Assembly: GCA_021813505.1 (NCBI GenBank)
Contig: JAKAKI010000079.1
Span: 39,444-103,443 of the forward strand
Direction of reading: 5' to 3'
Length of the DNA stretch: 64,000 nucleotides
From: a bacterium
GTDB taxonomy: Bacteria; Zixibacteria; MSB-5A5; WJJR01
Below, one piece after another: positions 35,973-44,266 of this stretch. Numbering within the stretch: the first letter of the stretch is position 1; the number at the start of each line of letters is the position of its first letter. Below the pieces are notes generated by a model that made no database searches, was not told where the DNA came from, and worked only from the letters and a program-made list of their open reading frames with translations. The position numbers and the translations under genes were made by a program.

Positions 35973-36623
35973 CGCCCCATGCCGTGGGATGATCCTGTTT
36001 CACGGACAGGCTTCCCGCGATACACCCATCCCCAACTCGGTAACGGAGTTGTGTTGGGTGCCCCACGGCTTGCCGTGGGATCGTCCTGTTTCACGGACAG
36101 GCTTCCCGCGATACATCCATCCCCAACTCGGTAACAGAGTTGTGTTGGGCGCCCCACGGCTGCCGTGGGATCGTCCTGTTTCACGGACAGGCTTCCCGCG
36201 ATACACCCATCCCCAACTCGGTAACGGAGTTGTGTTGGGTGCCCCACGGCTTGCCGTGGGAGCATCCTGTTTCACGGACAGGCTTCCCGCGATACACCCA
36301 TCCCCAACTCGGTAACGGAGTCCTTCTGGGTGCCCCACGGCTTGCCGTGGGATCGTCCTGTTTCACGGACAGGCTTCCCGCGATACATCCATCCCCAACT
36401 CGGTAACGGAGTTGTGTTGGGTGCCCCACGGCTTGCCGTGGGATGATCCTGTTTCACGGACAGGCTTCCACAGATTCCGCCAATCCCGAGATTGAAAGAA
36501 GGGTTGAAATGGGTGCCGCACAGCCTGCTGTGCGATGTCACGGTTTCACGGATAGCTTTCCCGGCATTCACGCACGCCCTGGCTGGTAGGGGAGTTGGGG
36601 CGGGTGCCCCACGGCTTGGGAGC

Positions 36624-36844
36624 TGTTGAAGAACTTGTCCCCAACGTCACGGTAGTGGCGTCAGGGGGAGGTTGCTTCGTCGCTCCCTCCGCCTGCGGTC
36701 CGCCGCGGCGGACTCCTCGCAACGACAACTGTACCTGTGCATTGCCAGCGACATGTGAGATGTCGTTGCGAGGCGCGGCTCTTTGCGCCGAAGCAATCTC
36801 CCCCTTACACAACTACCGCCGCTCCTCACAGGACTTCTTCAACA
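36624..36844. mobile_element. MITE-like element within the array, copy 4
   Basis: Same ends and flanks as the copy at 35758-35972, in a second copy of the surrounding array segment. It is slightly longer because one internal hairpin differs (GGCGGA-type palindrome altered). The duplication of the array segment probably carried the insertion with it. Confidence 0.75.
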
Positions 36845-36925
36845 CGCCCCATGCCGTGGGATGGTCCTGTTTCACGGACAGGCTTCCTGGCATTCACTCA
36901 TCCCCTGGCTTGTAGGGGGTTGAAT

Positions 36926-37509
36926 CGTGCCCCACCCGTCCCGACAGCCTCTGCGATGATTCACAAGAGAATCACGATTCCAATCCGCTTAACTCTGGTG
37001 TTCAGTGGCGTCTTTGAGAGTCCGCCTCGTGAAGTCGCAACATCACGTCTCTGAACCACAGCCAGACCCTACGGCTATAATGTATAGTATATGAGAGCCT
37101 CTCGAATCCTGCAATCTCTCGATGGATTCTTGAGAATTCCCTTGACAAGGAACTCAGCATTCCACATTCTCAGCCACAGTGAGAGTAACCTCACCGGCGC
37201 TGAGCAGGCCCAGCAGCGTCGGCCATGTAAGCCAATCGAGAACAAGTCGGGACCCGCAGCAGCCCGATGGCAGAGTCCGTTGAGTGTGACTGCGCTCAGG
37301 GGAGGCATTCTGCGGGGTGTGATGTGGGGCGTAACGACGACCGCTTGAATTCGGGAGCGAATGTCCTGACTGTAGAGCGTTTGAGAGCTGGAACTGGAGC
37401 CGAAATGCCAGCTCGAAATTAGGCGGACTGCTTCTTCGCAATGCGGGACGCGTGCTGGTCCCCGAATTTGGCGGTTTGAAGCACCGCCTCCGACTATGGA
37501 GGCACCGTA
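36926..37509. other. Upstream region of the transglycosylase gene
   Basis: No gene is evident. TATAAT at 37076-37081 could be a promoter -10 element, but the -35 match is poor. The last 40 bases form the alternative hairpins annotated at 37470-37502. Confidence 0.4.
37470..37502 (+). promoter_or_regulatory. Alternative hairpins covering the ribosome binding site
   Basis: The GGAGG ribosome binding site (37498-37502) of the next gene can pair with CCTCC at 37487-37491 across a six-base loop. The bases 37483-37488 (ACCGCC) can instead pair with GGCGGT at 37470-37475. The two stems share bases 37487-37488 and so exclude one another: one hides and the other exposes the binding site. Confidence 0.5.
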
Positions 37510-38532
37510 ATGGGAGCATCTTATTCACGATTCCATGTTTGTAGGGGTGTGTGTCTTGCCCTCGGATTCATTGCTATTGGATGCAGCCTGCGGTCCGCAC
37601 CATCAGACAGGATCGATCAGTACCATAGACTCCCGTTTGTGGATTGCGCGAAGAACTGGGGTTACTCAATCCGGGTACAAGGACATTCGGATTCATCCTC
37701 CTCATTGGCTTGGGCTGCACTCGTGAAGAATGGCATTGTCTACGCCCATTCGGAGGGAGTTCCCTTGATTTCAAGCGACTCTTCGGGAACCATCGTTCGC
37801 TTTACAGTTCCCAGAGGAACTGTAATTCCGGGTTCCTATGATCTTATGGTGAATTTGGCCTCCGATCCAACAAAAGTCGGTACTCTCCAGGGGCAATTGG
37901 CGTCGGCCAACCCCGAGCAGGTTCAATTCGCCGACCCTCTGGCGGGAACCAATACATGTATATGCGTCCGCTACGGAGATACACTCAAGTTGTACACATA
38001 CTGGAACGATTTTAGCAATGAGCTAGCGATCGCCCCAAGGAAATTTTGTGACTCAAGCCCCACTGACACACACACAAGCCTCTTTGACACACACTGGGAC
38101 ATTCGTAATGATGGATCGGCAGGGTTTACAATGGAGCCTTACTTCGTAAACTTGGACAGTGGGAACTTCTACCCGCTTAAGCTCAACGACGGAAAGCGAA
38201 TCATATGGATTGTAAGTGCTGATGCCAACGGGGATCATGCGGAAGTGGAAGTGATTGTTAATCCTCAAGTGACTCTTGGGATGGCGAACATGGGCTATGA
38301 CAATAACATCATGGCCGCTGCCGATTCGTTCGGAGTGCCGCCGACGCTCTCCAAGGCGCAGATATACATCGAAAATTCGGGTTTCAAAGCGAGCGCGTAT
38401 CGATACGAGCCTAGAAGCCATCCCAAAATTCACGTTCGGGGTTCTGGCATGTCGTTTGCTTCGGTGACTCTCATAGGTGGAATGACGAGGGCTTTGAACT
38501 TGTCCGTCCCTCAAATTCGATTTTTGGGATGA
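37510..38532 (+). CDS. Lipoprotein with N-terminal half of a lytic transglycosylase domain
   Basis: A lipoprotein signal with lipobox F-I-A-I-G-C (Cys 25) is followed by about 240 residues of secreted beta-type sequence. The C-terminal end then enters a transglycosylase-type fold: P-P-T-L-S-K-A-Q-I-Y-I-E-N-S-G-F, with the likely catalytic Glu and Y-R-Y-E-P after it. The rest of the fold (G-L-L-Q-I-S and so on) is in the next, overlapping frame. Thus the domain seems split by a frameshift between about 38410 and 38530. Start follows GGAGG within an inhibitory hairpin. Confidence 0.7.
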   Translation: MGASYSRFHVCRGVCLALGFIAIGCSLRSAPSDRIDQYHRLPFVDCAKNWGYSIRVQGHSDSSSSLAWAALVKNGIVYAHSEGVPLISSDSSGTIVRFTVPRGTVIPGSYDLMVNLASDPTKVGTLQGQLASANPEQVQFADPLAGTNTCICVRYGDTLKLYTYWNDFSNELAIAPRKFCDSSPTDTHTSLFDTHWDIRNDGSAGFTMEPYFVNLDSGNFYPLKLNDGKRIIWIVSADANGDHAEVEVIVNPQVTLGMANMGYDNNIMAAADSFGVPPTLSKAQIYIENSGFKASAYRYEPRSHPKIHVRGSGMSFASVTLIGGMTRALNLSVPQIRFLG

Positions 38533-39143
38533 GTTCTAAGACGATAGACTACGACTACATATCCGTTGGGGCTGACCGCCGTTGGGACCCTGCGGTCGAC
38601 GAACCCCCATATAACAACTACAACATCCGCATCCCGCCCGGCTGGCCGCCAGGTAGTCAGCCCCAGGGGGGTATGCTCACATCTAGTGACACGTCCTTTC
38701 AACGCAAGTACAATCTCACTGAAGACCCGCCGGCTGATTTCGTTCTAACAGCCCAAGAGCTCGTTCATCACAACCCCAACCAGGGGGAGAGTTGGCACTA
38801 TTCTGATTTCCCGCCCACGCCTTTCGTGGCACAGACAACGATTGCCGCAAGCTATGGTCTGTTGCAAATTTCATGGATGACCGCAGTTTACCCGATGGGC
38901 TGGGTTCGTTCGCCAAGCCAACTCATCGGTGTCGATGTCAATCTCCGGGTTGGGACGGATTACTTGAGGCGCCTTTATGATGATCGGGAGAATCCTGAGC
39001 TCGACGTTCGTCGGCGCTGGAGAACCGCGCTCGTCTGGTACAACCTCGGAAAACGGGATCGCTTTGGTCGGCTTTACACCCCTGAAGACAGCGATTATGA
39101 TGACCGAGTCCTTGCAAAGGAAGCATGGTGCATGCCACAATAA
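38529..39143 (+). CDS. C-terminal half of the transglycosylase domain (frameshifted continuation)
   Basis: The frame begins at an ATG that overlaps the previous stop by four bases (ATGA). It contains D-Y-D-Y-I-S, A-A-S-Y-G-L-L-Q-I-S-W (the G-L-M-Q-I motif of soluble lytic transglycosylases), L-R-V-G-T-D-Y-L-R-R-L-Y and A-L-V-W-Y-N-L-G. These belong to one domain with the E-N-S-G-F motif upstream. It could be made by re-initiation or ribosomal slippage, or be a disrupted gene. No signal peptide of its own. Confidence 0.65.
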   Translation: MSSKTIDYDYISVGADRRWDPAVDEPPYNNYNIRIPPGWPPGSQPQGGMLTSSDTSFQRKYNLTEDPPADFVLTAQELVHHNPNQGESWHYSDFPPTPFVAQTTIAASYGLLQISWMTAVYPMGWVRSPSQLIGVDVNLRVGTDYLRRLYDDRENPELDVRRRWRTALVWYNLGKRDRFGRLYTPEDSDYDDRVLAKEAWCMPQ

Positions 39144-39157
39144 TGGAGGAGACCATC

Positions 39158-39973
39158 ATGGATAACTCATCAGGATGCAGAAGCCATGTTACGAATCCCC
39201 TTACGCGCTGCCCTGTGACAGGTAGTGTTTGCTGGTGCCTGGTCATCCTCATGATGGGTTTGATTGCGGCCACGGGCGTCGGGAACGAAAGGGGCGGTGC
39301 GTTTCTTCCTCCGCATCAACGTGTCGGCCGACAGGTACTCGCCGGAAGGATCGCTCTCGTCGACCGGCTCAGGACATCACCGCAACTCGCGCAACTGTTG
39401 TCGGATTCAATTCCGGAATCGATTGTGCAGGACATACTGGAGCTTGATTCCACGCTTGTTGGCCTCACTTGCGGTTGCGTATTTCTTGATTCAACAGCAT
39501 GCCCTACGGGGGCTGGGTTCCCAGGACAAAGACTGTACGTCTTTTCTGGCAGATTGTCCTCACTCTACACAATAGTGGTGGAACACGACTCAGGGACTTG
39601 GCGGGCTGTTTGGAGCAGAACTGATCCGGGATGCCTGCCCCAACCGCGCATTTGGCGGACATGTCTTGGTATTGAAGGAGACTCAAGCGTAACGATCGGA
39701 ATGAAGGGCTTGGTGTCAGCCACTGCCTACAAGAGCTATTCCCTGATGCTGTGGAACGGACGGACCGGAACTGATCTATTTAGGGACGGTGGAGATTGGA
39801 TTGAAGAAATAGACCTTAATCATGATGGCGTGATCGAGGTAATCATCGGCCGCGAGGAACGACATGCCGGGAAGAACCATCCTGCAAGCGAGACGTATTA
39901 CCTCGACGCCGCCTCCAGAACCTACCGTTCAACAAGAGACACCAGCGGCACACCCCGTCAGAGTAAGGATTGA
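39158..39973 (+). CDS. Exported protein of unknown function
   Basis: The ATG at 39158 with GGAGGA seven bases upstream is chosen over nearby ATGs. An N-terminal hydrophobic segment (W-C-L-V-I-L-M-M-G-L-I-A-A) indicates export. The mature protein has several Cys residues and an E-I-D-L-N-H-D-G-V-I-E-V motif near residue 228, resembling an FG-GAP/EF-hand loop. It lies in a plus-strand run with the transglycosylase pair and the NHL/dockerin gene. Confidence 0.65.
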   Translation: MDNSSGCRSHVTNPLTRCPVTGSVCWCLVILMMGLIAATGVGNERGGAFLPPHQRVGRQVLAGRIALVDRLRTSPQLAQLLSDSIPESIVQDILELDSTLVGLTCGCVFLDSTACPTGAGFPGQRLYVFSGRLSSLYTIVVEHDSGTWRAVWSRTDPGCLPQPRIWRTCLGIEGDSSVTIGMKGLVSATAYKSYSLMLWNGRTGTDLFRDGGDWIEEIDLNHDGVIEVIIGREERHAGKNHPASETYYLDAASRTYRSTRDTSGTPRQSKD

Positions 39974-39986
39974 AAGGGACTGTTAC

Positions 39987-42581
39987 ATGCCAAAGAGATA
40001 CCCGGCGTTCTTTCTTCCACTTCTCACCGCGTGTGAGATCCTCCTTGGCGGCGGTATGATCGTGCAGGCCGACTCCTTCCGCCCCCCCGCCAAGTCTATT
40101 GCCGTTCTGTCTGACGAGCAGCGACTATCGCTGGTTGTCAGCGAGATCAGCCAGCAGCTCGTCTACGGTACAATTCCTGATGACAATCTCGCCGTGCTAC
40201 GGTCAGCTTCAGGGCCAAAGCGCGCCGTAATCCACCCTCCGTTGGTTGCTGCTACACCCCGACCGCTGCCCACTGGTACCTACACGGGTATGTCGCAAGG
40301 AACACCGCTACTCCGGGGGAGATTCGCACACGTGCCTGTCCTGCACCATTTCCAGCAGAAGTTGGACAAGCCACCGTGGGAGCGGGTGAGGAATGTCGCA
40401 GACACTTTGATCTTTGTTGATGGCGGTACGGGCTGGAGGCTGTCGGCGGCTGAGATGAGGGATGATTCACCACTCTGGGAATTGGCGAAGCGTGCAACTG
40501 TAGGTGGCAAGATCGGCGGGGGTGGGCTGACTGCGAGCGTCGGCACCGTCAACGATTTTCAAAATCTCTTTGTCGACTCCCTACTGTTGCCCAAGTCGAT
40601 TCACGCCAATGCAGATGTTCTGAATTCGCTGAGCAGCAGCCGGCTCTTCAACACGGACATCATCGGCGTCCCCTCGGGTGTGTGTGCGAACTCGTTCTAC
40701 GGCTACACCGAGGGCCATCACGATTTCCTCGGCGTCTCCGACATGTCCTGGTCGAGAATCCTCGGTGCGGAAGAGCAGGATAGCTGGATCACTTCGACCG
40801 GATCACCTGGATCTGGTCCATTGCAGTTCAGCATGCCCATGGGCATGTGCGGATTCGGCCATGGTTTTCTCATTGCCGATGCGATGAACAACCGCGTCGT
40901 GCAAGTGAACATCACGATCACCAATGGCCATGCGACCGGTCTGAACGACACTTGCTATTTCACCGGCTGTTTCAACTACCCGACAGACGTCGACTACCGC
41001 GACACAGTTCCGGGGGATCCCTACCCCGCCCGGCTAATCGCCGACAATGGCAATGGTCAGATTGTCCAAATCCGTGGACCCGCCACTTGCACCAATGCGG
41101 AGCGAATCGGGACTAAGGGCAGCGGTTACGGGCAATTCCTCAATCCGATTTCTGTCTGCTATGGCCGCAATTGGTCCGACCACATGCAGAACAGGAACTT
41201 CTACGTTGCCGACCGGGGAAACCATCGGGTGACCAAAGTGGAGTGGATCGCAAGTCCGACTCCGGGCCATTATGACTTTTCGAGTTTTGATCTGGGTTAC
41301 GACGCGGACGTGGTCGCTGTCGATGTGGACAACTTCGGGTTGGTGTATGCACTGGATGCGGCCCAGGGGATTCTCTACAAGTTCGATGCGAGCTTGGGCC
41401 CTATCGCGGCTTACCGATTTCAGGTCGATGACGGTCAGGTGTTTTACCCACACGACTTTTCCATCGCGCATGGAATCCAGTGGAGCGAATCCGCCTATGG
41501 CTATGTCCCCGTCGTCCTGGGCGACGCATTCTTGACGCAAAACTACACCGGCGCAACCGGCGTGCATCGGTTTGCCTTGGGAGTGGAAGTTCTTCGAGAT
41601 TCCGCCAGGTATATCATGCGGACTCAAACAGATACGGACTTCGTGCGAATAGACTACTACCTCACTGATTACGCCAACGTGACCATTGATGTTCGGAAGA
41701 ACGGAGTGCTTCGCTGCCATATGAATCCCATTCTCCAAGGCAATGGTTTCCGCGCCAGGCTCTGGTATCCCGATTCGACAGACCCCAGCGGCAATTACAC
41801 CATAGAAGTTCACGCGGCTTCACTCTACTCCAACTCCAACACGCACACGGTCAGCATACCCCTGACCATTGACCGCAGCTATGTCAACCACGGTGCCCTT
41901 ATCGTTTCCGGTCCAAACCTGGATTGCAGCGGGTGTGTGTGTGTTCGGGGGGGAAATCCGTGGGGCTATGGAGTCAACGTGGTCGCGTACGATCAAGACA
42001 ATGACTCCTTGCAGTACGTCTGGCACTGTCTCCAGGGTGAATTCGCTAATCATAGGGATACGGTGACAACTGATTCTAATCGGGTTCGTTATTACCCATA
42101 CGCTACTTCTATCGCCGGGACAAGTCCTTCCGGGGGTGGAGTCGAACCACTTCCTACCGTAAGCGTTAGGGTGACGGATAGCCATGGTTACTTTGCATTC
42201 CATCAAACCACTTTTGGACTTTGTGCGCAGGGTCAGGATGACGGCTGCTGCTGTTGCACCAATCAGGGGGATGTTGCGGAGAATGACGGAATACTCGATG
42301 TGTTTGACGTCATTAAGTTGATCGGGATTGCGTTCAGCGGTGACTATGACGTCCACGACTCCGACTGTCCCATCTCGCGTGGCGATGTGAACTACGACCT
42401 CGCGACAGACGTATTCGACGTCGTCTACATAATCGCAACTGCCTTCAGCGGAAGCGCATCACCTGTCAATCCGTGCATAACGCAGTCGGCCTCGAGAGAA
42501 TACCTGAAGCATCACGTTAACAGTTCAGGAGAACCAAAGGCCGCAAGGACCCCGATATTCATTCGCGAGGGGAACCGCTGA
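39987..42581 (+). CDS. Large secreted NHL-like propeller with C-terminal dockerin repeats
   Basis: Start at 39987 opens a signal peptide (MPKRYPAFFLPLLTA). The central part has NHL-type repeats, for example H-G-F-L-I-A-D-A-M-N-N-R-V-V-Q-V and N-F-Y-V-A-D-R-G-N-H-R-V-T-K-V, preceded by G-x-G-P-L-Q-F and Y-G-Q-F-x-x-P segments. An Ig/cadherin-like stretch follows, then a C-C-C-C-rich hinge and paired dockerin-type loops N-D-G-I-L-D-V-F-D-V-I and D-L-A-T-D-V-F-D-V-V, and a 35-residue tail. About 864 residues. Probable surface adhesin or ligand-binding protein; ligand unknown. Confidence 0.75.
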   Translation: MPKRYPAFFLPLLTACEILLGGGMIVQADSFRPPAKSIAVLSDEQRLSLVVSEISQQLVYGTIPDDNLAVLRSASGPKRAVIHPPLVAATPRPLPTGTYTGMSQGTPLLRGRFAHVPVLHHFQQKLDKPPWERVRNVADTLIFVDGGTGWRLSAAEMRDDSPLWELAKRATVGGKIGGGGLTASVGTVNDFQNLFVDSLLLPKSIHANADVLNSLSSSRLFNTDIIGVPSGVCANSFYGYTEGHHDFLGVSDMSWSRILGAEEQDSWITSTGSPGSGPLQFSMPMGMCGFGHGFLIADAMNNRVVQVNITITNGHATGLNDTCYFTGCFNYPTDVDYRDTVPGDPYPARLIADNGNGQIVQIRGPATCTNAERIGTKGSGYGQFLNPISVCYGRNWSDHMQNRNFYVADRGNHRVTKVEWIASPTPGHYDFSSFDLGYDADVVAVDVDNFGLVYALDAAQGILYKFDASLGPIAAYRFQVDDGQVFYPHDFSIAHGIQWSESAYGYVPVVLGDAFLTQNYTGATGVHRFALGVEVLRDSARYIMRTQTDTDFVRIDYYLTDYANVTIDVRKNGVLRCHMNPILQGNGFRARLWYPDSTDPSGNYTIEVHAASLYSNSNTHTVSIPLTIDRSYVNHGALIVSGPNLDCSGCVCVRGGNPWGYGVNVVAYDQDNDSLQYVWHCLQGEFANHRDTVTTDSNRVRYYPYATSIAGTSPSGGGVEPLPTVSVRVTDSHGYFAFHQTTFGLCAQGQDDGCCCCTNQGDVAENDGILDVFDVIKLIGIAFSGDYDVHDSDCPISRGDVNYDLATDVFDVVYIIATAFSGSASPVNPCITQSASREYLKHHVNSSGEPKAARTPIFIREGNR

Positions 42582-42622
42582 GACTGTATCAATCGGACTG
42601 CACACAACGATCGGAGCGCGTA

Positions 42623-43498
42623 ATGAAGAGCCATGCTATCGTCCTTGCAATTGCATCATGTGCACTGCTCGCCGGCACGGCACGGGGAGCCAATTCTGTC
42701 ATAGTCGAATCGAAGACTGTGCCTGCAGGTGCCCACGATGTTACCATTGGCGTGCGCATGGCCAATGACCTCGACCTGACCGCCTTGGCTGTTCCACTGC
42801 AGATTCGAGAAATCACGCCTGGATCCTTCATCACCCGCTTGGCGTTGTCGTGGGGCGGCCGAGCCGACACGGTAATGACCGACGGAGTAATCAACAATCA
42901 ATATGCCACGCAGAATTTCACATGCCAACTCGGTGGTTTTGGTTTCGGAGATATCGTGGCTACACATCGGGATTCCAGCCGGGCAGTTGGAACTTCCCCC
43001 GAGGGTGTTCTCTTCGCCCGGGTAAGAGTATACTCCAGGCCACTTCTTCCTGGTTCAGATGTGGAACCTTCAATGCGTCTGATCTTCAACGTCACCAGCA
43101 CACCCGGGACGTTTGAAATTGACACCACTTGCACGAGGTGGAACAACCACCTTGCCTTCGCACATCTCACGAGTGCCGGTGCCACTGTTCGGGTGGTGCC
43201 AGCCTTCACCAAGGGAATAATCACCATCGCCGCTTGCAGTTGTGCTCACCACGGTGATCTCACTGGCGACAATGTCATCGATGTCTTCGACTCGGGGGCA
43301 CTGATCGACTATTTGTATGGAGGGGGGGCGACTCCCGCGACTGATCCGGGCTGCCCACGCATCGACCGGGGTGATGTGAACTGCGACGGCGGCGACGACA
43401 TCTTCGATGTGCTCTATCTTAATGATTACCTCTACACCAGCGGTCCGGCGCCCTGCAACCCCTGCGCCTGCAGCCCGTACCCGGCCAACTGCCCGTAG
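42623..43498 (+). CDS. Secreted cohesin-like domain plus dockerin-type repeats
   Basis: A 291-residue protein with a signal peptide cleaved near A-R-G-A (residue 23), a beta-sandwich region (V-P-A-G-A-H-D-V-T-I-G-V-R-M onward) reminiscent of cohesin or related domains, and two loops, G-D-N-V-I-D-V-F-D-S-G and D-C-G-G-D-D-I-F-D-V-L, typical of dockerin-like EF-hand halves. A Cys/Pro-rich end follows. Its place directly after the NHL/dockerin gene suggests co-expression. Confidence 0.72.
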   Translation: MKSHAIVLAIASCALLAGTARGANSVIVESKTVPAGAHDVTIGVRMANDLDLTALAVPLQIREITPGSFITRLALSWGGRADTVMTDGVINNQYATQNFTCQLGGFGFGDIVATHRDSSRAVGTSPEGVLFARVRVYSRPLLPGSDVEPSMRLIFNVTSTPGTFEIDTTCTRWNNHLAFAHLTSAGATVRVVPAFTKGIITIAACSCAHHGDLTGDNVIDVFDSGALIDYLYGGGATPATDPGCPRIDRGDVNCDGGDDIFDVLYLNDYLYTSGPAPCNPCACSPYPANCP

Positions 43499-43650
43499 CG
43501 GGCGCCCTCTCTGAAGACGCCGGGGCTCCGCGGAGTAGTGGGGATGCCCCCCCCGCGCACCCCTTGACTCCAGCCCCCGCACCGCCTTGATTTCCATCAA
43601 CGTTCCACCGCGCAAGCGGATGATTGCTGTCCTGTTTCGAGAGCGAGCTG

Positions 43651-44241
43651 ATGGCCTGGTTGGTGCACAATGGAGCCTGGGACTGGACAATCCGGGATGC
43701 CGCTGACGACCCCGAAACGGGTGAAACGGCGGATCTGATGGACTTCTCCGCTGGCGGCTCGGCGCTCGCGTTCCTCCAGGCGGTCGCGGCCGACCACGCC
43801 AACGCCACCACGCTTCGCGATCTCGCCTTGGAACGCTACCGCGGTTCCGACATTTCCAATCTCACCGACCGCCGTCTCCTCGAGCTGGTCGCCGATGAAT
43901 TGGAAACCGGCCGCCTTCAAATCATCGAGCGATACCGCCTGCTGCACATCGGCGGACGGGCTCAGGCGCCCGCCGGAGGCCAGGGTGGGGATGCCCCGTT
44001 TGCACCGCCGGTGGAACCGGAGAAACCCGAAAAGACCTGGATCACATTCGAGGTCAAAGACGATGACACCGGCCAGCCCGTCGCCGGCGTCACCCTTGCC
44101 ATCAAGCTCCCCGACGGCTCAGTCAAGAAGATGGCCACCGACGGCAGCGGCAAAATCGAGATCAAAGACATCGATCCCGGAAGCTGCGACATCGAGAGCA
44201 TGACCGACGCCTACGCGCTCGAGGTGCTCTCGATCACCTGA
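43651..44241 (+). CDS. Tail-associated or injection-cargo accessory-like protein
   Basis: The start is uncertain: an ATG at 43651 or a TTG at 43624. The N-terminal 110 residues are helical and unrecognised. After a Pro/Glu linker the C-terminal 70 residues (T-W-I-T-F-E-V-K-D-D-D-T-G-Q-P-V-A-G-V and L-P-D-G-S-V-K-K-M-A-T-D-G-S-G-K-I-E-I) form a beta-sandwich module of the type seen at the ends of VgrG proteins and in T6SS/tail-associated effectors. It precedes a LysM-like/OmpA/peptidase gene by 25 bases. No secretion-system structural gene is in the window. Confidence 0.6.
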   Translation: MAWLVHNGAWDWTIRDAADDPETGETADLMDFSAGGSALAFLQAVAADHANATTLRDLALERYRGSDISNLTDRRLLELVADELETGRLQIIERYRLLHIGGRAQAPAGGQGGDAPFAPPVEPEKPEKTWITFEVKDDDTGQPVAGVTLAIKLPDGSVKKMATDGSGKIEIKDIDPGSCDIESMTDAYALEVLSIT

Positions 44242-44266
44242 TTTGGGGAATCAACGGCTCACGGCC

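Larger units (their letters stand above)
35494..36925. repeat. Tandem array of about 90-base two-hairpin units
   Basis: Units recur at about 90-91-base spacing; stem starts near 36062, 36153, 36243, 36334 and 36425 mark the best conserved five. Each holds hairpin 1 (CCCACGGC, one- or two-base loop, GCCGTGGG), hairpin 2 (CCTGT-loop-ACAGG) and a conserved linker with CCCCAACTCGGTAACGGAG. Diverged outer units (35497, 35652, 36515) have stem CGCACAGC/GCTGTGCG, changed on both sides so that pairing is kept. A segment of about 410 bases is also duplicated as 35578-35988 and 36441-36862. Open frames through it are only a by-product of a period near a multiple of three. Confidence 0.85.

Noticed and set aside
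35494..36925. Possible CRISPR array or repeat protein genes
   Set aside because: Units are about 90 bases with conserved linkers and no variable spacers, and there are no cas genes. Long frames exist in several phases on both strands only because the period is close to a multiple of three.
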